Positions 1 through 5,881 of a stretch of DNA of 5,881 nt are shown here, piece after piece. The stretch comes from Alphaproteobacteria bacterium (GTDB taxonomy: Bacteria > Pseudomonadota > Alphaproteobacteria > Rickettsiales > SXRF01). A model generated the notes under the pieces. The model was not told the DNA's origin, did no database searches, and saw only the letters and a program-made list of their open reading frames with translations. The translations under genes and the position numbers were made by a program. The stretch spans positions 1-5,881 of the forward strand of contig JAFATP010000151.1 in NCBI GenBank assembly GCA_019243895.1, read 5' to 3'. Each line of letters opens with the position of its first letter. The stretch's first letter is position 1.

Positions 1-385
1 TGCAGGGCCGGGTGATGCCGACGGTGTCACACTCCTGGAAGGCGTCGTTGCCAATCAGATGGGTCGGCACCTGGCCGGTGATGACGACGAGCGGAATGGA
101 GTCGCACAGCGCGTCGGTGAGGCCGGTGACGGCGTTGGTGGCGCCGGGGCCGCTGGTGACCAATACCACCCCCACCTTGCCGGTGGAGCGCGCATAGCCT
201 TCGGCGGCATGGGTGGCCGCCTGCTCGTGCCGCACCAGGATATGCCGCAGGCGGTTCTGCTTGAAAATGGCGTCATACAGCGGCAGCACCGCGCCGCCCG
301 GGTAGCCGAAGATGTGCTCCACCTCTTCGTCAAGCAGGGTTTTAACGATGACTTCGGCGCCGCTCAGGGATTCGGGAGAGGACAT
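1..385 (-). CDS. ilvB: Acetolactate synthase large (catalytic) subunit, N-terminal part, cut by window edge
   Basis: Acetolactate synthase (acetohydroxyacid synthase) is a thiamine-diphosphate enzyme. It condenses two pyruvates, or pyruvate and 2-oxobutyrate, in the first common step of valine, leucine and isoleucine synthesis in the cytoplasm. Only 128 codons are present; the remainder lies beyond base 1. The translation shows the ThDP N-terminal (pyrimidine-binding) domain: [13 protein letters not shown] at about residues 26-38, [15 protein letters not shown] at 52-66 with E54 as the expected catalytic glutamate, TSGPGATN at 77-84, and [17 protein letters not shown] at 102-118. It ends in DTVGITRPC, typical of IlvB/IlvI rather than other ThDP enzymes. 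The ATG at 385 is chosen because family similarity begins about 10 residues later. It has no clear Shine-Dalgarno sequence, and an in-frame GTG at 430 would add 15 residues. The regulatory subunit gene (ilvH/ilvN) would be expected downstream, outside the window. The family call is very secure; the choice between ilvB and ilvI as symbol is conventional. Confidence 0.96.
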   Translation of the reverse strand, partial: MSSPESLSGAEVIVKTLLDEEVEHIFGYPGGAVLPLYDAIFKQNRLRHILVRHEQAATHAAEGYARSTGKVGVVLVTSGPGATNAVTGLTDALCDSIPLVVITGQVPTHLIGNDAFQECDTVGITRPC

Positions 386-495
386 AGGCGATAAACGGTA
401 AGCAATCGTAAGGAAATAATCAACCGGCACTTGCGCTTAGATGATAAAAACAGGTGTTTAGGCCGGATCCGCGGAAAAAGTCGGTTATGAGGGGT
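386..495 (-). promoter_or_regulatory. miaA-ilvB intergenic leader, candidate ilvB promoter region
   Basis: These 110 bases lie between the miaA stop and the ilvB ATG and hold no gene that I can support. Read on the minus strand, there is a TATCAT (441-446, five of six bases matching a -10 hexamer) without a convincing -35. There is also a weak TTGATT / 17-base spacer / TACCGT pair (418-423 and 395-400). Neither is strong. An in-frame GTG at 428-430, 15 codons upstream of the ATG, is preceded by an in-frame TAA. I found no ATG-initiated leader peptide with runs of Leu, Ile or Val codons and no attenuator hairpin followed by a T-run. The sequence therefore gives no support for classical ilv attenuation. 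ilvB may also be read through from miaA. Confidence 0.3.
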
Positions 496-1353
496 TTAAG
501 GCGGCAGCTGATGCCGGAACCACGTAAGCTGACGCTTGGCGTAGTTGCGGGTGGCCTGTCTGGCGCGGGCGGCGGCTTCCTCCAGGCTATGCTCGCCGCG
601 CAGATGCGCCGAAAGCTCAGGCACGCCGATAATGTTCATGACCGGCGCTTCCGGCGCCAGGCCGGATTCCAGCACGGTCTTTACTTCCGCCAGCGCCCCG
701 GCGGCCAGCATCGCGTCGAACCGCGCGTTGCAGCGCGCATAAAGCTCCGCGCGTTCCGGCATCACGGAAACGATCTCGAAATCGTTCCGGCCGTAAGGCG
801 CGGCCTTTCCTTGCGCCTGCCACCAGGAAAGCGGTTTGCCGGTGGCCATCCACACCTCGTAGCCGCGCAGATTGCGCTGGGTGTCGCCGGGAGTGAGCCG
901 CGACGCCAGCAAGGGGTCGATCTCCGCCAACCGGGCGTGGAAGGCGCGGCTTCCCATCGCCTCCCAATCCGCCCGGGCGGCGGCGCGCGTTTGCGGCGGG
1001 GTGGCGGGAATATCGGCGATGCCTTCCATCAGGGCTTTCAGGTATAAGCCGGTGCCGCCCGCCACCACGGGGGTTGCGCCCCGGGCGCGCGCCCAGTCAA
1101 TCTCCATGCGCGCCAGCTGAAGCCACGCCCCGGCGGAGCAGGGCGCATCGCCTTCCAGCATGCCGTAAAGCGCATGCGGCACGCGCTGCATTTCCGCTTC
1201 CGTAGGCCGGGCGGTGAGAATGCGCAGCGGGCGGTATAACTGCCGACTGTCCGCATTGATGATGACGCCGCCGCATTCTTCGGCTATACGCATCGCCAGC
1301 GCGGACTTGCCGCTGGCGGTCGGGCCGCAGACGATGACGATGGGTGGTTGCAT
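496..1353 (-). CDS. miaA: tRNA dimethylallyltransferase (isopentenyl-tRNA transferase) MiaA
   Basis: MiaA transfers the dimethylallyl group from DMAPP to N6 of adenosine 37 in tRNAs that read codons starting with U. This is the first step towards (methylthio)isopentenyl-A37 and supports reading accuracy and frame maintenance. The 285-residue product has the P-loop GPTASGKS at residues 10-17, NADSRQLYRPLRILTARPT at 33-51 with the conserved D35-S36, VPHALYG at 58-64, and GGTGLYLKALMEGIADIP at 99-116. The C-terminal family signature QATRNYAKRQLTWFR is at 266-280. The protein ends five residues after this signature, a little shorter than the E. coli enzyme (about 316 residues). The ATG at 1353 is chosen because the P-loop must follow closely. 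An upstream TTG at 1440 would add 29 residues unlike the family. No good Shine-Dalgarno is visible. The start codon shares two bases with that of divergent serB. Unlike in E. coli, hfq and hflX do not follow; ilvB lies downstream. Confidence 0.97.
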   Translation of the reverse strand: MQPPIVIVCGPTASGKSALAMRIAEECGGVIINADSRQLYRPLRILTARPTEAEMQRVPHALYGMLEGDAPCSAGAWLQLARMEIDWARARGATPVVAGGTGLYLKALMEGIADIPATPPQTRAAARADWEAMGSRAFHARLAEIDPLLASRLTPGDTQRNLRGYEVWMATGKPLSWWQAQGKAAPYGRNDFEIVSVMPERAELYARCNARFDAMLAAGALAEVKTVLESGLAPEAPVMNIIGVPELSAHLRGEHSLEEAAARARQATRNYAKRQLTWFRHQLPP

Positions 1354-2218
1354 GACGGAAAATGTTATCACATTGCTGGGAGAAGCGTTAACGGAAGAAA
1401 CAGTCGCCGCGGCGGCGCGGGAAGTTGCGCCCGTGCGCAAGGAATGGATCGTTCCCGGTCACGCCTGCGATCTTTTCATCGCGGAAATGACCCCGGAACT
1501 CGAAAAGCGCCTCGGCGGGTTAGGCCTTCCTGTTGACTGGGTCGTTCAGCCGGTGAAACACCAGCGGAAGCAACTGCTGATTGCCGATATGGATTCCACC
1601 ATCATCACGGTCGAATGCCTGGACGAGCTGGCGGATTTCGTGGGCAGGAAAGCGGAGGTGGCGGAAATCACCGCGCGCGCCATGAACGGCGAACTGGAAT
1701 TCGAGCCGGCGCTGAAAGAGCGGGTGGCGCTGCTGGAGGGTCTGCCGGAGGACGTGCTGCAGCAATGCTATAACGAACGGGTGCGCTTCACGCCGGGGGC
1801 GCGTGAGCTGGTGCAGACCATGCGCGGAAGTGGCGCTTATTGCGTATTGGTTTCGGGGGGATTCACCTTCTTCACCTCCCGCGTGGCGGAAGCGGTGGGG
1901 TTTCATGAGCATCACGCCAATCGGCTGGAGATCATGAACGGGAAGCTGACCGGGCGCGTCATGCCGCCGATTCTCGGCAAGCAGGCCAAGCGGGAGGCGC
2001 TGGAGCGCTTGCTGCGCGAGCGGGATATCAAACGGGAAGACGTGCTGGCGGTGGGGGATGGGGCCAATGACCTGCCGATGCTGCTGGCGGCGGGTCTGGG
2101 CATCGCCTATCACGCCAAACCGGCGGTGCAGGCACAGGCGCGGCACCGCATCAACCGGTGCGACCTGCGGGCGCTGCTCTGGATGCAGGGTTTGCGCGAC
2201 GCGCCGACCGGCGGCTAA
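1352..2218 (+). CDS. serB: Phosphoserine phosphatase SerB (HAD superfamily)
   Basis: SerB hydrolyses L-3-phosphoserine to L-serine and phosphate, the last step of the phosphorylated serine pathway, in the cytoplasm. The 288-residue product has all four HAD motifs. Motif I is DMDST at residues 79-83, with D79 the expected nucleophile and D81 the acid/base. Motif II is SGGF at 168-171. The motif III lysine is probably K213 in QAKREALERL. Motif IV is GDGANDLPM at 235-243. AGLGIAYHAKPAVQAQA (247-263) is also typical of SerB. The helical cap spans about residues 88-150. The first ~75 residues form the N-terminal region found in longer SerB proteins, which I cannot assign to a domain with certainty. 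The ATG at 1352 has a weak GGGTGG four bases upstream; in-frame ATGs at 1334 and 1340 are alternatives deeper inside miaA. It is the only plus-strand gene here and converges on degP. Confidence 0.97.
   Translation: MTENVITLLGEALTEETVAAAAREVAPVRKEWIVPGHACDLFIAEMTPELEKRLGGLGLPVDWVVQPVKHQRKQLLIADMDSTIITVECLDELADFVGRKAEVAEITARAMNGELEFEPALKERVALLEGLPEDVLQQCYNERVRFTPGARELVQTMRGSGAYCVLVSGGFTFFTSRVAEAVGFHEHHANRLEIMNGKLTGRVMPPILGKQAKREALERLLRERDIKREDVLAVGDGANDLPMLLAAGLGIAYHAKPAVQAQARHRINRCDLRALLWMQGLRDAPTGG
1364..1391 (-). promoter_or_regulatory. Candidate miaA promoter inside the serB 5' coding region
   Basis: Because the miaA and serB start codons overlap, any miaA-specific promoter must lie within serB. 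On the minus strand there is a TTAACG (1386-1391, four of six to the -35 consensus), a 16-base spacer, and GATAAC (1364-1369, four of six to the -10) preceded by a TG extended -10 element. A start about 7 bases downstream would leave a leader of only about 4 bases, which would fit the missing Shine-Dalgarno of miaA. This is a consensus match by eye in coding DNA, so chance similarity is quite possible. Confidence 0.18.
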
Positions 2219-2229
2219 GCCAGATTCGG

Positions 2230-2249
2230 CTGATCGGGACTCCGACCAG
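2230..2249. terminator. Weak hairpin in the serB/degP convergent gap, possible terminator
   Basis: CTGATCGG and CCGACCAG flank a four-base loop. On the plus strand the eight-pair stem has one A-C mismatch. On the minus strand the same position is a G-U wobble, so the stem is continuous for the degP transcript. It sits in the only gap between two convergent genes, where a terminator is expected. Neither strand has a real T-run after the stem (the plus side has only TTCATCATC), so it is not a textbook intrinsic terminator. Confidence 0.3.
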
Positions 2250-2253
2250 TTCA

Positions 2254-3768
2254 TCATCGCTTCTCTTCCACCGGCAGGGTGATGAACGCCGTTTCCTTCT
2301 CGTGCTTTACCTTCAGCAGGATGAACTTGCGGGCGGATTTCCTGGTAAGCTCAACCTGCTTGCGCAAATCCTCGACGGAGGCCACCGGTTCATTGCCCGC
2401 CTCGACGATGACATCGCCTTCGCTCAAGCCGCGCCGCGCCGCCTCGCTTCCCTGTTTCACATCGACAATCAGCAAGCCGGAAAGCTTCTCCTCCAGCTGG
2501 TAATCCTTCCGCAGCTGCGAAGTGAGCGGAGAGAGCTGCACGCCGAGCACGGTCTGCGATTGGAGATTGCCCTTAGGCTTTGCGGGTTTGCCCTCCTCGG
2601 CCTGCTCCTCGTCTTTTTCATCCAGTTCCTGCATCACGGCGTGCACGGTCAGACTTTTGCCCTTGCGCCACAGGCCGATCTCAACGTCCTTGCCGATCTT
2701 GGTCTCGGCCACTATGCGCGGCAGGAACCGCATCTCGGTAATTTCACGGCCGTCGAAGGAAGTGATGATGTCGCCCACCTCGATGCCTGCCTTTTCCGCC
2801 GGGCTGCCTTTCGAAATTTCAGCCACCAGGGCGCCCTTGGGTGCGGCAAGCCCCACGCTTTCCGCGATTTCATCGGACACTTCCTGGATCTTCACCCCCA
2901 GCCAGGAACGGTGGGTGCGGCCATACTGCTTCAGCTGGTCGATCACCGGCTTGGCGATATCCACCGGCACGGCGAAGCCGATGCCGATATTCCCGCCGGA
3001 AGGCGAGAAAATGGCGGTGTTGATGCCGATCACCTCGCCGTTCATGTTGAAGAGCGGCCCGCCGGAATTGCCGCGGTTGATCGGCGCGTCGGTCTGCAGG
3101 AATTCATCATAAGGCCCGGCATTGATGGAGCGCTGGCGGGCCGAAATGATGCCGTGCGTCACCGAGCCGCCCAGGCCGTAAGGATTGCCGATGGCGATCA
3201 CCCAGTCGCCGACGCGCATCTTGTCCGAATCGCCCAGCGTGAGGTAAGGCAGCGGCTTCTTGGCATCGATTTTCAAGAGCGCCAGGTCGGATTTCTTATC
3301 GCGGCCGATGATCTTCGCCTTGTATTTGCTGTTGTCGGAAAGCGTGACGGTGATTTCCTCGGCGTCGTCGATCACGTGCTCGTTGGAGATAATGAAGCCG
3401 GTGGCATCGATGATAAAGCCCGAGCCGAGCGAGGTGACCTCATGCTCCGGCAACTCCTCTTTTTTACCGGGCTTGCCCGGTTTCTGGCCGAAGCGCTCCA
3501 TGAAGTCGCGGAACGGCTCCAGCTGCGGATCGTCCGGCATCTGATCCAGCGGCAGACCAAAAAACTGCACGCCGCCACCCTTCACCTTCTGCGTCGTGGA
3601 AACATTCACCACCGCGGGCGAGAGCTTGTCTACCAGATCCGCGAAGCTGGCCGGCAGGTCGCGCCCTTCAGCCCGGGCGGGAAGGAAAAGAGCGGAATAG
3701 CCCAGCGCCACGGCGGCCAGCGCAAGATAAAAACCATGGCGCAAGCGGGGGCGGTTAAAGAACAGCAT
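2254..3768 (-). CDS. degP: Periplasmic Do-type serine protease/chaperone (DegP/HtrA family, two PDZ domains)
   Basis: This is an HtrA-family trypsin-like serine protease expected to degrade or hold misfolded proteins in the periplasm. The 504 residues begin with a signal peptide: basic MLFFNRPRLRHG, a hydrophobic core at about 13-29, and a probable cleavage after ARA at 31-33. The protease domain spans about 45-285. Its triad is H131 (in SNEHVID), D161 (in KSDLALLKI) and S235 (in NRGNSGGPLF). PDZ1 covers about 289-378 and PDZ2 about 405-500, joined by an acidic then Lys/Pro-rich linker at 379-404. A long segment at about 61-112, rich in Gly, Pro and Lys, matches the position of the LA loop of DegP. 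The ATG at 3768 follows AAGAGG (3773-3778) by four bases and gives an intact signal peptide. It lies 76 bases downstream of hflC, so it may share the hfl transcript. Family assignment is secure; DegP, DegQ and MucD names are not separable from sequence alone. Confidence 0.96.
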   Translation of the reverse strand: MLFFNRPRLRHGFYLALAAVALGYSALFLPARAEGRDLPASFADLVDKLSPAVVNVSTTQKVKGGGVQFFGLPLDQMPDDPQLEPFRDFMERFGQKPGKPGKKEELPEHEVTSLGSGFIIDATGFIISNEHVIDDAEEITVTLSDNSKYKAKIIGRDKKSDLALLKIDAKKPLPYLTLGDSDKMRVGDWVIAIGNPYGLGGSVTHGIISARQRSINAGPYDEFLQTDAPINRGNSGGPLFNMNGEVIGINTAIFSPSGGNIGIGFAVPVDIAKPVIDQLKQYGRTHRSWLGVKIQEVSDEIAESVGLAAPKGALVAEISKGSPAEKAGIEVGDIITSFDGREITEMRFLPRIVAETKIGKDVEIGLWRKGKSLTVHAVMQELDEKDEEQAEEGKPAKPKGNLQSQTVLGVQLSPLTSQLRKDYQLEEKLSGLLIVDVKQGSEAARRGLSEGDVIVEAGNEPVASVEDLRKQVELTRKSARKFILLKVKHEKETAFITLPVEEKR

Positions 3769-3797
3769 AAGGCCTCTTCGGATTGAGATAAGCGCGG

Positions 3798-3826
3798 ATC
3801 ATAAGAGAAAGCGTGCAAAGGGGAAA
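3798..3826 (-). promoter_or_regulatory. Candidate internal promoter for degP
   Basis: In the 76-base hflC-degP gap the minus strand has TATGAT (3798-3803, five of six to the -10 consensus). It is preceded by a 17-base spacer and TTTCCC (3821-3826, only three of six to the -35 consensus). I saw no convincing sigma-32 or sigma-E type heat-shock promoter, although such control is common for degP genes elsewhere. The gap is AT-richer than its surroundings, which fits a regulatory role but does not prove one. Confidence 0.25.
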
Positions 3827-3844
3827 TAAAATCTTAGAGAAAAA

Positions 3845-4771
3845 TCACGGCGCGCCCTTTTCGAAATATTTCATAAAATCGTTGCCCGGCGCCAGCACCA
3901 GGGTGGTGTCGGCGGCGGAAAACGCCTTGCGATACGCCAGCAGGGAACGGTAGAAGCCGTAAAATTCCGCATCCTGCCCGGTGGCTTCGGCGAAGATTTT
4001 AATCGCTTCGCTGTCGCCGGAGCCGCGAAGGATTTCCGATTGTTTTTTTGCTTCCGCCAGCAGGATGGTGCGCTCTTTCTCGGCGGTGGAGCGTATTTTC
4101 TGAGCGTCCTCGGCGCCTTGCGCGCGGTATTGCTTGGCTTCGCGCTCCCGCTCGGTCTGCATGCGGCGATAAATGCCTTCGGCGTTTTCCTTCGGCAGAT
4201 CGGCGCGCATGATGCGCACGTCCACCACCTCAATGCCGAAGCCGCGGGCGGCTCCTTCCACGATCTTGCCTTTTTCATCGAGCTTGCTGCCGGCGGTCTG
4301 GGCGTTGACCATATCGCGCAGCTGCTGCATCAGCGCCGCGCGCTTTTCGGAGATGACATCCGCCAGCGGCACGCTGCCGATCACCTGCCGGAGCGAGGCT
4401 TCCAGAATTGCATTCAGGCGGCTTTTCAGATTGCGCTCGTCTCCGACTGCCTGCTTGAATTTCAGGGGATCGATGATGCGGTAGCGCACGAAGGAATCGA
4501 CGATCAGCCGTTTCTGGTCGGCGGCGATGACTTCAATAGGGGAATAGGCATCGTTGAAATCCAGCAGGCGGCGATCGAAATATTCCACGTTTTCCAAAAA
4601 CGGCGTTTTGAAGTGCAGGCCCGGGTCCTGCACTACGCGCATGGGCTTGCCGAATTGCAACACCAGTGCCTGATCTGTCTGCGTGACAATGAAGGCGGCG
4701 TTCAGCACCACCAGCAGCGCCGCTGCCGCCACCGCGCCCATCACCATGCCGCGTGCACGCGCGTTTTTCAT
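3845..4771 (-). CDS. hflC: HflC, SPFH/prohibitin-family subunit of the FtsH-modulating HflKC complex
   Basis: HflC pairs with HflK in a large membrane assembly that encloses the AAA protease FtsH and modulates its degradation of membrane proteins. The 308-residue product has a short basic N-terminus, one membrane anchor at about 8-30, and an SPFH domain starting VTQTDQALVLQFGKP (29-43) with DPGLHFKTPF at 49-58. FGIEVVDVRIMRADLP (178-193) is a strong HflC signature. It is followed by a long charged coiled-coil region (about 197-248, rich in Glu, Arg, Ala and Gln) and the C-terminal FYGFYRSLLAYRKAF (270-284). In known homologues the bulk is periplasmic. It is shorter than E. coli HflC (334 residues) because the variable insertion before the VVDVRI segment is small (about 158-177). 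Its ATG overlaps the hflK TGA as ATGA, with purine-rich GAAGAGAAGAAG just upstream, which suggests translational coupling. Confidence 0.97.
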   Translation of the reverse strand: MKNARARGMVMGAVAAAALLVVLNAAFIVTQTDQALVLQFGKPMRVVQDPGLHFKTPFLENVEYFDRRLLDFNDAYSPIEVIAADQKRLIVDSFVRYRIIDPLKFKQAVGDERNLKSRLNAILEASLRQVIGSVPLADVISEKRAALMQQLRDMVNAQTAGSKLDEKGKIVEGAARGFGIEVVDVRIMRADLPKENAEGIYRRMQTEREREAKQYRAQGAEDAQKIRSTAEKERTILLAEAKKQSEILRGSGDSEAIKIFAEATGQDAEFYGFYRSLLAYRKAFSAADTTLVLAPGNDFMKYFEKGAP

Positions 4772-5880
4772 GGCTTCTTCTCTTCGGGCCGGGGTTTAAG
4801 CTCCGGCAGCGGCAAATACGGTACTACGCCGCCCGCCCGGTCAAGCAGCACTTTGTGCACGCCTTGCAGGATATCCTCCATCGCTTCCAGATACATGCGG
4901 CGGCGGGTGACATCCTTCGACTGCTTATACGCGGCATAAACCGCGGCGAAGCGGGATGCCTCGCCCTGTGCGCGGGCCACCACTTCCTGGCGGTACGCCT
5001 CTGCGTCCAATATCATCTTCTGCGCATCGCCGCGGGCGCGGGGAAGGATGTCGTTGCGGTAGGCGTCGGCCTGGTTGCGCGCCGTTTCCAGGTCGGCGCG
5101 AGCGGTCTGCACGTCGCGGAACGCATCGATGACTTGAGCGGGCGGATCCACTTTCAATAAGTTTACGGCCACCACCTCGATCCCGGCCTGATAAGAGCTC
5201 AGCGTATCCTGGATCAGCTTTTTTGTGGCCTGCTCCACCTGCAGCTTGCCTTCGGCCAGCGCGGTGGCGATCGGAGTTTTGCCGATCACTTCGCGCATGC
5301 TGCTTTCCGCCACGGTCTTGACCGTTTCCTCCGGATTGCGCACGTTGAAAAGATACGCGGCGGCGTCGCTGATCCGCCACTGCACCTCGAAATTGATGTC
5401 CACGATGTTCTCATCGCCGGTGAGCATCAGGCTCTCTTCGGGAACTCCCTCGCTCCTGCCGCCGCGTGCATACCCGCTGCGGTAGCCTATCTCGGCGCGG
5501 TTAATGGCCGTCACTTTCGGTGTCTGCACCGTTTCTAACGGATACGGCAGATGATAGCCGATGCCGGGCTGCGAGATGCGATGAAATGCGCCGAAGCGCT
5601 GCACGATGCCCTCCTCGTCGGCCTTAACGAAATAGATGCCGGAGGCCAGCCACAGGCCGAAGGCCGCCGCCGCAAGCAGCAGCGCCAGCCGCGCGCTGTC
5701 GCCGCCGGCATTGCCGCCGGTGAACATCTGGCGGAAGGTTTGGCGGCCTTTGCGCATCATCGCATCAAAGTCAGGGCCCTGCGGCGGCGGCTTGCTCCCG
5801 CCCCCGCCTCCGCTTCCCCCGGCGGGTGGGCGCGCCCACGGGCCTTGGCCGTGTCCGTTATCCTTGCCGCCCCAGGGCAT
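4768..5880 (-). CDS. hflK: HflK, SPFH/prohibitin-family subunit of the FtsH-modulating HflKC complex
   Basis: HflK is the partner of HflC in the SPFH complex around FtsH at the inner membrane. The 370-residue product starts MPWGGKDNG, matching the usual MPW start of HflK, so the gene appears complete although only one upstream base is in the window. Residues 1-36 are a Gly/Pro-rich, probably disordered cytoplasmic tail including GGSGGGGGSKPPP at 21-33. The membrane anchor is at about 64-85. The SPFH domain follows: VKADEEGIVQRFGAF (85-99), QPGIGYHLPYPLE (104-116), and LMLTGDENIVDINFEVQWRI (151-170), a hallmark of HflK. SMREVIGKTPI (194-204) and an Ala/Gln/Arg-rich coiled-coil stretch at about 255-320 are also seen. 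The C-terminus ends in PLPELKPRPEEKKP. The promoter and ribosome-binding site lie outside the window. It is the first visible gene of hflK-hflC(-degP). Confidence 0.97.
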   Translation of the reverse strand: MPWGGKDNGHGQGPWARPPAGGSGGGGGSKPPPQGPDFDAMMRKGRQTFRQMFTGGNAGGDSARLALLLAAAAFGLWLASGIYFVKADEEGIVQRFGAFHRISQPGIGYHLPYPLETVQTPKVTAINRAEIGYRSGYARGGRSEGVPEESLMLTGDENIVDINFEVQWRISDAAAYLFNVRNPEETVKTVAESSMREVIGKTPIATALAEGKLQVEQATKKLIQDTLSSYQAGIEVVAVNLLKVDPPAQVIDAFRDVQTARADLETARNQADAYRNDILPRARGDAQKMILDAEAYRQEVVARAQGEASRFAAVYAAYKQSKDVTRRRMYLEAMEDILQGVHKVLLDRAGGVVPYLPLPELKPRPEEKKP

Positions 5881-5881
5881 G

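Noticed and set aside
447..480. Palindromic GC-rich segment with CGGATCCG downstream of miaA, with nearby T-runs, as a miaA terminator
   Set aside because: The perfect palindrome has no loop, and the T-run on the minus strand does not directly follow a stem. I could not draw a convincing hairpin.
386..495. Leader peptide and attenuator for ilvB
   Set aside because: No ATG-initiated short frame with clustered Leu, Ile or Val codons and no competing hairpins were found.
454..1047. About 200-codon plus-strand open frame opposite miaA
   Set aside because: It is a shadow of miaA, which has full family motifs; the antisense product has no recognisable features.
1354..1440. Upstream extension of miaA to a TTG at 1440
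   Set aside because: The added 29 residues are low-complexity, run entirely antisense to serB and would place the P-loop unusually far from the N-terminus.
2158..3786. Very long open frame (about 540 codons) on the plus strand opposite degP
   Set aside because: It mirrors degP almost end to end. The degP frame has a signal peptide, full triad and PDZ domains, while the antisense product has no recognisable family and reads as a codon-bias shadow of a GC-rich gene.
3832..3855. GC palindrome GGCGCGCC at the hflC 3' end followed by a T-run on the minus strand, as a terminator
   Set aside because: The palindrome would leave almost no loop and only about three usable pairs, so a stable terminator hairpin is not supported.
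4040..4939. About 300-codon plus-strand open frame opposite hflC and the end of hflK
   Set aside because: It crosses two clearly real genes, has no domain or start signal I can recognise, and is His/Arg/Leu-rich in the way antisense frames of GC-rich genes are.
1..5881. Mobile element, CRISPR array, tRNA, phage or defence genes, or a novel system
   Set aside because: All the DNA is accounted for by six conserved housekeeping genes with gaps of about 110 bases or less. I saw no arrays of repeats, transposase motifs, tRNA-like folds or compositional break.

Overview
This window looks like a piece of core chromosome from an alphaproteobacterium. It is GC-rich (roughly 60% by eye), and the order ilvB - miaA - serB - Do-type protease - hflC - hflK is one I associate with that class. 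The protein details agree: MiaA carries the 'LRILTARPT' form of its second motif, and HflC lacks the long insertion found in the E. coli protein. The species cannot be named from the sequence. I see no mobile elements, RNA genes, CRISPR arrays or signs of recent transfer, and no previously undescribed system.

Layout, left to right. Bases 1-385 (minus) hold the N-terminal 128 codons of the acetolactate synthase large subunit, cut by the window edge. After a 110-base leader come miaA (496-1353, minus), for tRNA A37 isopentenylation, and serB (1352-2218, plus), phosphoserine phosphatase. These two genes are divergent and their ATG codons overlap in one CATG. A 35-base convergent gap containing a small imperfect hairpin separates serB from a periplasmic DegP/HtrA protease (2254-3768, minus). 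Upstream of the protease, after 76 bases, lie hflC (3845-4771) and hflK (4768-5880), both minus and overlapping by 4 bases (ATGA).

Function. hflK-hflC-degP reads as an envelope quality-control cluster. HflK and HflC form the SPFH-family complex that binds and modulates the membrane protease FtsH, and the Do protease handles misfolded periplasmic proteins. The other three genes are housekeeping: serine synthesis, branched-chain amino acid synthesis and tRNA modification. Coding density is very high and no gene-free stretch exceeds about 110 bases. The points most worth a second look are the shared CATG start of miaA and serB, the weak ribosome-binding signals of miaA and ilvB, and the hflC-degP gap, which has no room for the small DUF2065 gene often found next to hflC.
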